Positions 1 to 9,703 are shown, counted from the first letter of the stretch. The stretch is 64,000 nucleotides of DNA from Dyadobacter fermentans DSM 18053 (GCF_000023125.1 NC_013037.1:558001-622000); one strand, 5' to 3'. Made by a program: numbers and translations. The notes: a model not told the origin generated them from the sequence alone.

Positions 1-2
1 TC

Positions 3-1262
3 TCTCTACCCGATACCATTTTAGCCCCGCCGGAAAGTAATGCAAGCAAAAAGCCGGAAAAGCAACCGATTCCCATTTTCTTCGTCGCTGCCGAAGGTGG
101 CGGGATCCGGGCTTTATCGTGGACAGCTTTGGTTCTCGCTTCGCTCGAAAAAAAGTATCCGGGCATACACTGGCATATTTACGGGATCAGCGGTGCTTCG
201 GGCGGGGGCGTCGGAGCTACTTTTTACATGTACTATCTGCACGATCAGCTCGCAGCAAAAACGGATCCTGTTTTGTATGAAGCGAGTTTCAGGAGGTCGA
301 TCCGCAACGACTTCTTGTCGGATGTGCTGGCTGCTTGTATGTTCCAGGACAATTTGCAGAACATTCTGCCCATAGGGGTTCCCAGCTTCGACCGGACGCG
401 CCGGTTGGAGGATGCATGGAGTAAGGCATTCACGTACCATACCAATAGCGACAGCTTCGAAAGCGGATTCCTGAGCCTTTATGCAGACACCACATTGAGA
501 TTACCTCGGTTGTTTCTCAATGGTGTATTAGCGGAAACTGGTCAAAAAACGATCGTGACCTACCCGTTGCTGCATAGCGCGCCGGCACCTGACATAAATG
601 AGCCGGATGTGCTGAAAGACGAGCTGGATGTGATCGCGTCGATCGGGAAGGACATTCCGGTCAAAACGGTAGCGTCCCTCTGCTCACGGTTTCCCTACAT
701 TACTTCCGGCGGCCTTATTTCTTCCAGCGGTGGTAAGAAAATAGGTCACGTGATCGATGGCGGCTACAAGGAAAATACCGGTTTGGAAACAGTATGGCAA
801 CTCCTTCTTCGACTCAAACCGGTGATTATTAAGGTGGAGAACTCTGCTTTGTTCAAGCAAAACGGCATTCGTTTGAAGCCCGTGGTGATATTTGTCAAAA
901 ACAGTCCTGCCACCGATGTACTGGACGAAAAAACGAAAATCGCGGGTATGTTGCACGAAATCTCCATGCCTATTATTGGGTTCATGAATGCGTCGGACCG
1001 GAAAACACCCACGATTGATGCACTGACAGAGAATGTGTTCAAATATTACAACGACAAAAACAGCGATTTACTGCCCTGCGAATACATACGGATAGATCTC
1101 GACCGCAGCAGCAAGCAAGGTTTTAATTTGCCGCTTGGATGGTATTTTTCCGACGGCTCATTCGCTTATGTGGATCAAAAGTTGAAAGAATCTTTTCAGG
1201 ATTCCAGTGCTTTTTCCAAAAAAATCGGAGCGTATACTAAACAGATCTTTAAAATAAAATAA
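3..1262 (+). CDS. Patatin-like phospholipase/serine hydrolase, 5' end outside the window
   Basis: The frame is open from the window edge, so the true start lies upstream; the first ATG/TTG-like start inside (TTG at 129) would cut off part of the catalytic domain. Reading in frame from base 3 shows the oxyanion-hole glycine motif GGGIRA (bases 96-113), then the nucleophile elbow GASGGG (Ser of a GxSxG-type motif) around base 200, and the Asp of the Ser-Asp dyad in IDGGYKENTG near base 755. These three elements in this order are typical of patatin-like acyl hydrolases, which release fatty acids from lipids. Substrate is unknown. The gene is followed after one base by the next start codon, so the two are probably co-translated. 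No membrane segment is visible in the part present. Confidence 0.85.
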   Translation, partial: SLPDTILAPPESNASKKPEKQPIPIFFVAAEGGGIRALSWTALVLASLEKKYPGIHWHIYGISGASGGGVGATFYMYYLHDQLAAKTDPVLYEASFRRSIRNDFLSDVLAACMFQDNLQNILPIGVPSFDRTRRLEDAWSKAFTYHTNSDSFESGFLSLYADTTLRLPRLFLNGVLAETGQKTIVTYPLLHSAPAPDINEPDVLKDELDVIASIGKDIPVKTVASLCSRFPYITSGGLISSSGGKKIGHVIDGGYKENTGLETVWQLLLRLKPVIIKVENSALFKQNGIRLKPVVIFVKNSPATDVLDEKTKIAGMLHEISMPIIGFMNASDRKTPTIDALTENVFKYYNDKNSDLLPCEYIRIDLDRSSKQGFNLPLGWYFSDGSFAYVDQKLKESFQDSSAFSKKIGAYTKQIFKIK

Positions 1263-1263
1263 G

Positions 1264-2013
1264 ATGGACGGACTACAATCTTTCCTGGAAATCGGTGCAT
1301 TCATTATCGCTGCGCTCACGCTGTACAAAGCTATTTCGGAGTATAGCAAAAACAATGTTTTCAAGCGGGCGAGTGTGCTGGAAGAGCTGATCGTAAAGTT
1401 TAAAAAGCCGGAACTGTTTGCCGCAAAGCGCTTGCTTGATGATTTCCAGGAATATCACTACAAAGGAATGTCGAGCGGGGCGCAGTACGACCCTACCCAG
1501 GTGAGTGACCCTGTCATTTTCGTTCATGCCAACTACAAATCACAAAAATGTGTTGCCGAACGGATTGAAAAAGGAAAGGATATTTTCAGAATTTTTATTG
1601 ATAAGGACCTGCCGATCGAAAAGACACCCGGGCCCGACACGTCGGTGTTTTATGCGAATCAAAATTTCCCGGGCGCGCACAAATATGTATTTATCAACCT
1701 GGCTTACCTGCTTAGAAACCACGAAAGTGACATTATTAACGACAATGAGATTTTTTTTCGTGATTCTTTCGACGAGTTGCTGGATTTTACACTGCTGCTG
1801 ATATACTATCTTCGGAATGAGATCATTACTATCAGGGAGGTGCAAGCCCATTTTGCTTTCTATCTAAAAAAAGTAAAGCATTCGAAACCGGTTTTGCAGT
1901 ACATCAGCATATACTATAACTCCGAGGATTTCGATTGGTTGTTCCGGCAGCTGCCGTCGAAGGCTGATTCGATCCTGTATACCGACTGGTCTTCCGACGA
2001 ATTGGAGGAGTAA
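1264..2013 (+). CDS. Unrecognised membrane-anchored protein coupled to the patatin gene
   Basis: A 249-residue protein with one hydrophobic segment at about residues 7-23 (FLEIGAFIIAALTLY) and then a long charged, probably cytoplasmic region. I do not recognise the family; the layout (one N-terminal helix followed by an alpha-helical soluble domain rich in Leu, Phe and Asp) is loosely like DUF4760-type proteins, but this is a weak comparison. Its ATG lies one base after the stop of the patatin-like gene, which implies an operon and possibly a functional pair of lipase plus membrane partner. It ends three bases before the stop of the convergent SRPBCC gene. Confidence 0.7.
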   Translation: MDGLQSFLEIGAFIIAALTLYKAISEYSKNNVFKRASVLEELIVKFKKPELFAAKRLLDDFQEYHYKGMSSGAQYDPTQVSDPVIFVHANYKSQKCVAERIEKGKDIFRIFIDKDLPIEKTPGPDTSVFYANQNFPGAHKYVFINLAYLLRNHESDIINDNEIFFRDSFDELLDFTLLLIYYLRNEIITIREVQAHFAFYLKKVKHSKPVLQYISIYYNSEDFDWLFRQLPSKADSILYTDWSSDELEE

Positions 2014-2015
2014 GA

Positions 2016-2462
2016 TCATCCCCCCTCCGCCTGCCCCTTCATAATCCCCAGCGCCCTTTCCCAGCAATCCGAAATCTCATCATAAAATTCATCCTCTACA
2101 TTCACCTGCACCTGCATCCGCACGCCGTTATCTTCCGGGGTTAGAAGATATTGTTCGAAAAATTCCTGGCTTTCGATGGCTTCGTCGCTGTCGTAATCTT
2201 CTTTTCCGTCGGTGAGGATGCCGATGTTCTGGATGAGGATTTTTTCGAACGGGCGGCTTTCGCGGATCACGGCGATCAGGCCTACATTGGAGTCGTCCGT
2301 GAAACGGGCTTTGCTTCCTTCCTGCCAGTCGGTCTGGGCGATGTTACCCTCGCCGAAAGCAGCGAGCCATTTTACATTATGTTCGTCCTCGGTGATGATC
2401 CGCCAGATTTGTTCGGCTGAGGCCTGGATGTGAATGTCTTTTTGAACCAGTTTCCGTGACAT
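2016..2462 (-). CDS. SRPBCC-fold protein (START/AHSA1-like)
   Basis: A 148-residue soluble protein. The beginning (residues about 8-35, IHIQASAEQIWRIITE followed by VKWLAAFGEG) is the usual first strand and helix pair of the SRPBCC/Bet v 1-like fold, and the length fits a single domain of this kind. The fold binds hydrophobic ligands in a deep cavity; the ligand here cannot be told from sequence. The gene converges on the preceding one with only two bases between the stops, and is followed upstream by a separate flavin oxidoreductase gene on the same strand about 56 bases away. Confidence 0.7.
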   Translation of the reverse strand: MSRKLVQKDIHIQASAEQIWRIITEDEHNVKWLAAFGEGNIAQTDWQEGSKARFTDDSNVGLIAVIRESRPFEKILIQNIGILTDGKEDYDSDEAIESQEFFEQYLLTPEDNGVRMQVQVNVEDEFYDEISDCWERALGIMKGQAEGG

Positions 2463-2518
2463 GGCAAAAGTGTTGGTTTAAAAAACGACCAAAAACTTTG
2501 TGCCGGGCTGAGCCCGGC

Positions 2519-3541
2519 TTAGCGCCAGCCCAGGCCCGGGGCCACGTATTTCAAAATAGAAGACAGCACATGAATGTTGTAATCGACACCGAGGGTGTTC
2601 GGAATGGTTAAAAGCAGCGTATCCGCTTCCTGGATGGCTTCGTCCTGAGCCAGCTCTTTCACGAGCTGATCCGGCTCGGCGGCGTAGCTCCGACCAAAAA
2701 TGGCCCGTTTGCCCGGTTCGATCGTTCCGATTTTATCGGTTCTGCCGGCTTCCTGCCCGAAGAACCGATGGTCCTGGTCGGTCACCAATGCGAAAATAGA
2801 CCGGCTCACCGAAACCCTCGGCTCACGCTGGTGACCCGCTTTTTTCCAGGCCTCCTTGTATAACCTGATCTGCTCGGCTTGCTGGACATGGAACGGCTTG
2901 CCGCCTTCATCGTTTTTAAGCGTCGAACTTTGCAGGTACATCCCGTTTTCAGCGGCCCAGACGGCCGTAGCGTTGGAGCCGGCGCCCCACCAAATGCGTT
3001 CGCGCAGTCCTTCCGAGTGAGGTTCGACGCGCAGCAGGCCAGGCGGGTTCGGAAACATGGGGTAGGGGTTCGGCTCGGCAAATCCCACGCCATTGAGCCT
3101 TTCCAGAAACTCCAGTGCCTTCCGTCGTCCCATATCCGCGTCGGTTTCGCCCTGCTCGGGCTCATACCCGAAATAGCGCCAGCCATCGATCACCTGCTCC
3201 GGCGACCCTCTGCTGATGCCGAGCTGCAATCGCCCTTCAGAGATCAGGTCGGCCGCGCCTGCGTCTTCCACCATGTACAGCGGATTTTCATAGCGCATGT
3301 CAATCACGCCCGTTCCGATTTCTATCTTGCTCGTTTTGGCACCGATAGCGGCCAGCAACGGAAACGGCGAAGCGAGCTGCGCAGCAAAGTGATGCACGCG
3401 GAAATACGCGCCGTCCAACCCGATTTCCTCGGCAGCCACAGCAAGGTCGATGGATTGAAGCAGCGTGTCGCTGGCGGTCCGGGCGTTGTAAGCCGGGTGG
3501 TTAGACCAATGCCCGAACGACAAAAAACCTATTTTTTTCAT
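2519..3541 (-). CDS. LLM-class flavin-dependent oxidoreductase (luciferase-like)
   Basis: A 340-residue protein with the bacterial-luciferase-like TIM-barrel pattern: IGFLSFGHW at the start, then AEEIGLDGAYFRVHHF (residues about 36-51) and the block LASPFPLLAAIGAKT with IEIGTGVID, followed by GRLQLGISRGSPEQ. These match F420/FMN-dependent luciferase-like monooxygenases of the LLM class. Length is usual for the family. Such enzymes oxidise small organic molecules using reduced flavin; the substrate is not predictable. It is oriented away from the alpha/beta hydrolase gene at 3714, so the 170 bases between them should hold two divergent promoters. Confidence 0.9.
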   Translation of the reverse strand: MKKIGFLSFGHWSNHPAYNARTASDTLLQSIDLAVAAEEIGLDGAYFRVHHFAAQLASPFPLLAAIGAKTSKIEIGTGVIDMRYENPLYMVEDAGAADLISEGRLQLGISRGSPEQVIDGWRYFGYEPEQGETDADMGRRKALEFLERLNGVGFAEPNPYPMFPNPPGLLRVEPHSEGLRERIWWGAGSNATAVWAAENGMYLQSSTLKNDEGGKPFHVQQAEQIRLYKEAWKKAGHQREPRVSVSRSIFALVTDQDHRFFGQEAGRTDKIGTIEPGKRAIFGRSYAAEPDQLVKELAQDEAIQEADTLLLTIPNTLGVDYNIHVLSSILKYVAPGLGWR

Positions 3542-3713
3542 AAGCGGGATTCAGTGTGAGATGTAACTGTGGGGGTCAAAAATAGGAAAATTCTTCAATC
3601 CGCAAACTTGTCCCGATTAGCCCCGCAATCTGACCGGTTTCACCTGCACCGCATTCAACCCGACTGCGTACTTTTGGAAAGCAGACAAAACATTTCACAA
3701 AACTTCGGGTACG

Positions 3714-4262
3714 ATGGAAAGGCAGATCATTTTCTTACAGGGAGGCGGTTCAAAAGAGGACTATGAGGCCGATCAGCCGTTGGTTGATTCGCTCCGGGAA
3801 CACCTGGTGCCCGGATATGACATTCATTACCCATTGTTACCGGATGATGGCACTCCGGATCTCGGCAGGAGGAGCCAGATCGCCGCACATATAGCAGCCA
3901 GCAGCGATGGTGTACTATTGGTGGCACATTCATTCGGCGCGTCGATGCTGCTCGCTTGTCTGTCTGAAATAGAAATCCAACGGAAAATAGGTGGTATTTT
4001 CCTGATTTCCACCCCGTTCTGGGAAGGGAATGAGGATTGGGTTGAGCCATTCAAATTGCGTGCGGATTTTGCCGGCAAGCTGGACCGGACAATTCCCCTG
4101 TTTTTTTACCATTGTCTGGATGATGAGGAAGTTCCTGTCGAACAACTTTCGGTATACGAACAGGAACTTCCCTGGGCGACATTCCGGAAAATTCCAACCG
4201 GGGGACATCAGCTGAATAACGATCTGGGCATTGTAGCGCAAGATATTCTTGCACCCATTTGA
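3714..4262 (+). CDS. Small alpha/beta hydrolase of the RBBP9/YdeN type
   Basis: A 182-residue single-domain hydrolase. The nucleophile elbow is AHSFGAS with Ser73, the acid is likely in the stretch FFYHCLDDEEVP, and the catalytic His is in GGHQLNND near residue 168. The short size and the early IIFLQGGGSKEDYEAD block fit RBBP9/YdeN-like serine hydrolases rather than larger esterases. No signal peptide is present, so it should act in the cytoplasm. It converges on the large surface-protein gene with 24 bases between the stop codons. Substrate is unknown. Confidence 0.8.
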   Translation: MERQIIFLQGGGSKEDYEADQPLVDSLREHLVPGYDIHYPLLPDDGTPDLGRRSQIAAHIAASSDGVLLVAHSFGASMLLACLSEIEIQRKIGGIFLISTPFWEGNEDWVEPFKLRADFAGKLDRTIPLFFYHCLDDEEVPVEQLSVYEQELPWATFRKIPTGGHQLNNDLGIVAQDILAPI

Positions 4263-4286
4263 TAAGCGCGTTCGTGGGAAAAAAAA

Positions 4287-7200
4287 CTACTTCCCCACGA
4301 ACTTCCTGACTTCGAAAAGCAGGCCGTACTCGAAGCGCACCAGGTTGAGCCCGGTGGTGCTTCGGTCAAGCCTGAGTGTGTTTTTGCCTTTTTGCAAATA
4401 ATATGTGCTTGTCGAGAGACTTTTCCCGCTTGCGTCCACTACGCTCACAGTCCACTGGCCGCTTTCGAGTGCATCGACGTCGATCGATACCTTCCCGCTG
4501 GCGGGGTTAGGGTAGAAGCTGCCCACGAATGCCTGCACCCCCGCATTTTTGATGGATATGATCCGGGAGTAGGCGAATGAGCCATCGAGATCGATCATTT
4601 TAAGGCGGTAATAGCTGGTGGAGCCGGTGGCGCGGTCTACGAAGCTGTATTCTGCAGGGACATTCGGAGTCGCAGCCAATTTGCCGGGGACCATTCCAAT
4701 TGTTTCAAACCTTCTCGCATCGGCTGACCGCTGTATTTCAAAGTGATCAAAATCCACCTCACTGGCTGTCGTCCATTTCAAGACATGCTGGTTTTCACTG
4801 TTTTTTTGTCCTGAAAACGAAACCAGCGTAACCGGGAGGCCATCCGAGCATTCGGTGTCAGAAGCAGCGTCGTTGGAGATGCTCCACCCTTTGGCGGTAA
4901 TCAGATTGTCACGGGCGCCTACCACGCTGGGGCTGTACGTTCTTCCAGTGGCGTCGAGGATAATTCCATGTGGCGTGTAAGGATTGTCGTTCCAGCCTTT
5001 CAGTGTTTGGGTGTATGCATAGCAGCTCATGCCGCTGTTGGTGAAAATCGAAGTTAATCCCACCGACCAGCCGAGCGTCCAATCCCCTAACGACTGGTTG
5101 AAAGCGCTGGCGCCATTGAACATATTTTCCATTGTCCATACCCAACCGATGTTCCAACCGCTGATATCCTGGTTAAATGCGCTTGCTCCATAAAACATAT
5201 ATTCCATTTGCTCCACATACTGCGTATTCCAGCCGCCGATGTCCTGGTTGAATGCGGTGGCGCCATCAAACATGTGTGCCATAGTACTCACACCGCCGAC
5301 GTTCCAGGTGCCGATGGGTTGGTTAAAGGCAATGGCACCGGCAAACATATTGTCCATTTGCCACACCGATTCGGTATTCCACGTGCCGATGGGTTGATTA
5401 AATGCGCTGGCGCCGTTAAACATACCAGACATTAAATTCACTTTCTGAGTATTCCACGCACCGATGGGCTGGTTAAATGCACTTGCACCTTTGAATATAT
5501 TATATATTAATGTCACATTCCCGGTATCCCAGGTGCCAATGGGCTGGTTAAATGCGCTTGCGTCTTCAAATGCAGAACTCATATCTGTTACTTGCCGGGT
5601 GTTCCAGTTACCAATCGGTTGGTTAAATGCGCTGGCGCCCTTGAATATGGCATTGATGTTGCCTGTATTTTGAATATTCCAGGTGTCAACGGGCTGGTTA
5701 AAAGCCCTCGCGTCCTGAAACATGCTCACCATGGTGCTTACATTGGCGGTGTTCCAGTTATTGATATTCTGGTTAAACGCGCTGGCTTCCTGGAACATGC
5801 CTTTCATATTGGTCACGCTGGTCGTGTTCCAGCTACCGATGTTGGCAGGGCCGTTCAGTACGGCGCAACCCCTGAAAGCCTGAGACATGTTCTGAACATT
5901 GGTTAAATCGGGGACGTCCGTCGCGCTGATTTGCAGGTTAGCACAGCCGTAGAAAGCGTTATTCATTGCATTCCACGCTGTTGTTCCCCAGTTCACGATA
6001 TCTACCAGCCGGTTTTTGTCCTGACCATTATTGATATTTATCCTGCGAAAATTGGTGGGAAGGATGCTAAGTTCGATTGTGGCTCCTGCGGGTAAGCCCG
6101 TGATGGTTGCGTTGTAGGTGGTGAAAGTACCGGAACCGCTGGCGGAAGAGCCCGAAGAAATCTGTTTCCAGGTATAACTCACCGTCCCGGCAACGCCAAT
6201 CTCAAAGCTGAGTTGAGTAGTGCCCGAGCCGCCGGTGCTCAGGTCCCATCTTGTGACGAAGGCGCCCGAACAATTGGTACCGGATGCGACATCGTCGGTG
6301 ATGGTCCAGCCTTTGGTTGCGATCAGATAAGCCCGGGCATCTTCGGATTCTGTGCCGTAGGTTTTGTTCAATGCGCCAAGGTTGCGTCCATTGGGCGTAG
6401 CAGCATTGGCAGCCCAGCCTTTCAGCGTTTCGCCGTAGTTGATGCAATTCAAACCACTGTCATCAAGGAAATTTGCCAGGATCACCGCGGCATTCAGTTT
6501 CCAATTACCCAACGGTTGATTAAAAGCGGTGGCGCCTTTAAACATGGCAGTCATGTCTGTCACATTCCCGGTATTCCAGGCGCCCACAGATTGTTTGAAG
6601 CTTGCGGCATTTTCAAACATGGAATGCATATCCGTGACCTGTCCGGTATGCCATGTGCCGATGGGTTGGTCGAAAGCACCTGCCCGCTCAAACATCCTAT
6701 CCATACGCCTCACATTCCCCGTGTTCCAGCCGGCAATGTTTTGATTAAAAGCGCTGGCTCCTTCAAACAGGCTGGACATATCCGTCACATTTGCCACATT
6801 CCAGCTGCCGATATTGCCCACGCTGTTTAGCGCGGCACATCCGCGAAACATCGAGGCCATGCTGGTAACCAAACTCAGATTAGGCAGATCGATGGCCGTG
6901 ATCTGAAGGTTGGTACAGCCATCGAAAGCAGCATTCATAGAGGCCCACGCGGTGCTTCCCCAACTGCTTACAACTACCAAACGATCTTTATCCTGGCCAT
7001 TGGCAATAGCGATACCCTGGAAATTAGCCGGGTTAATGCTGACCTTGATCATCGCGCCAGCAGGTAAACCGGTGATAATGGCCGTGCCGTTATCAAAAGT
7101 GCCGGAACCGGTGGCGGGAGTGCCGGAAGAGATTTCTGTCCAGGTGTACCCAACCGGTCCGCTGGTAATCACCCCGAAGCTGATCTGAGCGTCGCCCGAA

Positions 7201-9014
7201 CCAGTTTTCGACAGGTCCCATTGCGTGATGAAATTTCCTGAACATTCGCTGCCCGATGCTCCGTCGCCATTGATCGTCCAGCCTTTGACGGTTACAAGCG
7301 CCTCCCGTGCGTTTTCCGCCTCAGTACCATAAGTACGGCCGACTGCGCCAAGGTTCCTTCCGGGAGGAGTAGCCGCGTTTGCCTCCCAGCCCTTCAATGT
7401 TTCGCCATAGTTCAAACAACTCAGGCCGCTGTTATTTAAAAAATTACTCAGATTCACCGACGCATCCAGTTCCCAACTGCCCAAAGACTGGTTAAAAGCA
7501 ATGGCGTCCTGAAACATCCCGGTCATATCGGTGACGTTGGCCGTATTCCAATCACCGATGTCGGCAGGTCCCATGAGCGCACTGCATCCCCGGAACATGG
7601 CTGCCGAGCTGGTAACCGTACTCAAATCAGGCATGTCGGGGGCAGAGATTTGGAGGTTTGTACAGCCATAAAAAGCATTTTCCATGCTCGTCCAGCCCGC
7701 AGAGCCCCACCGCACGATGTCGTTCAGGCGCTGTTTATCGGGTCCATTGCCGATATTGATCCTTCGAAAATTGGCAGGATCGATCCTGAGCTCGATGGTG
7801 GCCCCTGCCGGAAGACCGGTAATCGTGGCCGTGCCGTCATTAAAAGTCCCCAGGCCGCTCGCGGGAGTGCCGGCACCGATTGCTGTCCAGGTGAAATTGA
7901 CCGGTCCGCTGGTACTCACTCCAAAGCTAAGCTGCGTGCCGCCGGAGCCTGACCTGGCTAAATCCCACCGGGTTACGAACGGGCGGGCGCATTCACTGCC
8001 CGATGCCGCATCACCTCCGATCACCCATTTCTTCTCTTCAATCAGGAACTTCCGGGCGGCAATGGCATCCGCGCTGCCGTATGTTCGCCCGATGCCACTC
8101 AGCAAGGTTCCCTGGGGACTTGCAGGGTTTTGAGCCCAACCAATCAGTGTTTCACCGTAGTGGTAACAGTCCATGCCGCTGTTATCGAGCATCGACACTA
8201 AAAATGCGCTCCGGTTCAATTTCCAGGTGCCCAAAGTCTGATTAAACGACGTGGCATCTTTAAACATGTACGTCATTCTGAACACCGTACCTACATTCCA
8301 ATTTCCAACCGGCTGGTTAAAAGCCGAGGCGCCGAAAAACAGCTCGGTAAGGTCGGTCACCTTTGATGTGTTCCAGGAGCCGATAGGCTGATTAAAAGCC
8401 CGGGCAAGAATGAACATCCCGGCTAGATTAGTGGCATTGGCCGTATTCCATGTGCCAATAGGCTGATTAAAAGCAGTGGCTTCACAAAAAACCGCACCCA
8501 TATTGGTCACGTTTTGCGTATTCCATTCACCGATATTGGCCGGACCATTCAACAAGGAGCATCCCCTGAACATCCGGTACATATCTGTCACACCGCTCAA
8601 ATCCGGCAGATCCGTTGCACTTATTTGCAGGTTAGCGCAACCATAAAAGGCCTGATTCATCGATGCCCAGGAGACGGTTCCCCATTGCACCACATCCAGC
8701 AACCTCTTTCGGTCCTGACCATTATTAATATGTATCCTTTTAAAGTGAGTCGGGGCGATGCTGAGTTCGATGGTCGCTCCGGCAGGTAAATCCGTGATGG
8801 TAGCAGTTGCGCCTTCAAATGCGCCCGAACCCGTGGCAGTACCCGGCGATACTTCTGTCCAGGTATAGTTCACCGGACCCGACGTGGCTACATTAAAACT
8901 AAGTTGCGTAGCACCCGAGCCGGAAACGGAGAGGTCCCATCGGGTAATAAATTCGTTTTGGGCGAGGGCAAGCTGGCCTAGCAACACCAGCAAAATCGTG
9001 TAAAGTGTTTTCAT
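4287..9014 (-). CDS. Giant BspA-family (DUF285) repeat surface protein with T9SS sorting domain
   Basis: The protein is 1575 residues from the ATG at 9014, which gives a clear signal peptide (MKTLYTILLVLLGQLALAQ); a longer reading from 9083 adds 23 residues without a signal and is less likely. It consists of four homologous modules, each opening with a [T/Q]RWDL..SGSG strand region, then a TDLPAGATIEL-like block, then BspA/DUF285 repeats of 25 residues (core AFNQPIGTWNT) and closing with a YGETLKGW..RTYG element. Repeat numbers per module are 4, 1, 4 and 10. The C-terminus has the common LPVTLVSFSGQ..LKWTTASE domain and a type A T9SS signal starting YPNPASGKVSID. It should be exported through the outer membrane by type IX secretion and held at or released from the surface. 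BspA-type repeats in other bacteria mediate adhesion; the ligand here is unknown. Confidence 0.92.
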   Translation of the reverse strand: MKTLYTILLVLLGQLALAQNEFITRWDLSVSGSGATQLSFNVATSGPVNYTWTEVSPGTATGSGAFEGATATITDLPAGATIELSIAPTHFKRIHINNGQDRKRLLDVVQWGTVSWASMNQAFYGCANLQISATDLPDLSGVTDMYRMFRGCSLLNGPANIGEWNTQNVTNMGAVFCEATAFNQPIGTWNTANATNLAGMFILARAFNQPIGSWNTSKVTDLTELFFGASAFNQPVGNWNVGTVFRMTYMFKDATSFNQTLGTWKLNRSAFLVSMLDNSGMDCYHYGETLIGWAQNPASPQGTLLSGIGRTYGSADAIAARKFLIEEKKWVIGGDAASGSECARPFVTRWDLARSGSGGTQLSFGVSTSGPVNFTWTAIGAGTPASGLGTFNDGTATITGLPAGATIELRIDPANFRRINIGNGPDKQRLNDIVRWGSAGWTSMENAFYGCTNLQISAPDMPDLSTVTSSAAMFRGCSALMGPADIGDWNTANVTDMTGMFQDAIAFNQSLGSWELDASVNLSNFLNNSGLSCLNYGETLKGWEANAATPPGRNLGAVGRTYGTEAENAREALVTVKGWTINGDGASGSECSGNFITQWDLSKTGSGDAQISFGVITSGPVGYTWTEISSGTPATGSGTFDNGTAIITGLPAGAMIKVSINPANFQGIAIANGQDKDRLVVVSSWGSTAWASMNAAFDGCTNLQITAIDLPNLSLVTSMASMFRGCAALNSVGNIGSWNVANVTDMSSLFEGASAFNQNIAGWNTGNVRRMDRMFERAGAFDQPIGTWHTGQVTDMHSMFENAASFKQSVGAWNTGNVTDMTAMFKGATAFNQPLGNWKLNAAVILANFLDDSGLNCINYGETLKGWAANAATPNGRNLGALNKTYGTESEDARAYLIATKGWTITDDVASGTNCSGAFVTRWDLSTGGSGTTQLSFEIGVAGTVSYTWKQISSGSSASGSGTFTTYNATITGLPAGATIELSILPTNFRRININNGQDKNRLVDIVNWGTTAWNAMNNAFYGCANLQISATDVPDLTNVQNMSQAFRGCAVLNGPANIGSWNTTSVTNMKGMFQEASAFNQNINNWNTANVSTMVSMFQDARAFNQPVDTWNIQNTGNINAIFKGASAFNQPIGNWNTRQVTDMSSAFEDASAFNQPIGTWDTGNVTLIYNIFKGASAFNQPIGAWNTQKVNLMSGMFNGASAFNQPIGTWNTESVWQMDNMFAGAIAFNQPIGTWNVGGVSTMAHMFDGATAFNQDIGGWNTQYVEQMEYMFYGASAFNQDISGWNIGWVWTMENMFNGASAFNQSLGDWTLGWSVGLTSIFTNSGMSCYAYTQTLKGWNDNPYTPHGIILDATGRTYSPSVVGARDNLITAKGWSISNDAASDTECSDGLPVTLVSFSGQKNSENQHVLKWTTASEVDFDHFEIQRSADARRFETIGMVPGKLAATPNVPAEYSFVDRATGSTSYYRLKMIDLDGSFAYSRIISIKNAGVQAFVGSFYPNPASGKVSIDVDALESGQWTVSVVDASGKSLSTSTYYLQKGKNTLRLDRSTTGLNLVRFEYGLLFEVRKFVGK
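4850..8957 (-). repeat. Four-fold module duplication with 75-bp internal repeats
   Basis: Within the surface-protein gene four long homologous modules follow each other, with starts near 8957, 7984, 7232 and 6269 on the minus strand. Inside them the 75-bp (25-residue) DUF285 unit occurs 19 times in total. The fourth module carries ten uninterrupted units (about 5070-5810), far more than the others, which is the pattern expected after recent unit-level expansion by slippage or recombination. Copy number is likely to vary between strains. Confidence 0.85.
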
Positions 9015-9308
9015 ATTGTCGCGCTTTCTTTGTCTGTTCGCTACCGAGGGTTGTTTTGAGATTAGGTTTGTCAAAGCGCACAAAAGTATCTTCAGCGTCC
9101 TTGGGGCACTATCAGTTTTGATTCAAATCCAATCAATTTTGGATCAATCTTGTCCGATCCGCCCACTTCATTGTCCTTCTTGCCCAGCATGTTTCATTTT
9201 GCCTGATGTTAGCTTTGCGACTGACAAACGATCGGAAATGCTATCCAAATCAGGGCATTCAAGCCGGAAGGCGGATAGGAGTTTTACAGATAAAAACCTT
9301 ACACTTAA

Positions 9309-9677
9309 ATGGACATTAAATTTGAAGGCGGCATTAACATTGCCGTAAAAATCCCGAAGAGTAAATACGAAGCCACCGTGGCGTTCTACCGCGATATTCT
9401 CAAACTGGATGTTGAGGAGCGGCCGATCACAAACCCGACCGTATCGCGAACGCACCGGGTCAGCTTTGGCGGCAATGTCATGTGGCTGGATTGCGTAGAT
9501 AACTATACGCATTCGGAAACATGGCTGGAACTGAATGTGGAGAATGTCCCGGCAGCGACGGAATATCTGAAATCACAAGGTATTTCGACCTGCGACGAGC
9601 TGGAAGAACTTCCCAGGGACATGCATTGGATTACCGATCCTGCGGGCTCAGTTTATATTGTCAAAAACCGGGATTAA
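9309..9677 (+). CDS. VOC-superfamily protein (glyoxalase/bleomycin-resistance-like)
   Basis: A 122-residue protein with the beta-alpha-beta-beta-beta arrangement of a single vicinal oxygen chelate domain: NIAVKIPKSKYEATVAFYRD at the start, VSFGGNVMWLDC in the middle, and a closing DPAGSVYIV strand. The family includes metal-dependent lyases, dioxygenases and drug-binding proteins, so the function stays open. The 294 bases between this gene and the divergent BspA-family gene (9015-9308) show no ORF and should contain both promoters. A methyltransferase remnant follows after 26 bases. Confidence 0.8.
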   Translation: MDIKFEGGINIAVKIPKSKYEATVAFYRDILKLDVEERPITNPTVSRTHRVSFGGNVMWLDCVDNYTHSETWLELNVENVPAATEYLKSQGISTCDELEELPRDMHWITDPAGSVYIVKNRD

Positions 9678-9703
9678 GTTCCTGGCATTCTGAATAAACG
9701 GCT

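Noticed and set aside
4270..4302. Hairpin GTTCGTGGG/CCCCACGAAC over the end of the BspA-family gene
   Set aside because: One arm is coding sequence, one base is unpaired, and the T run lies in the loop, so terminator function is doubtful.
6213..6830. Plus-strand ORF of 205 codons within the BspA-family gene
   Set aside because: Antisense to the repeats; its own regularity mirrors the 25-residue period of the real gene.
4900..8800. Regular 75-bp spacing that could suggest a CRISPR-like array
   Set aside because: The unit is coding (25 residues, DUF285), the whole unit is conserved rather than repeat plus unique spacer, and no cas genes are near.
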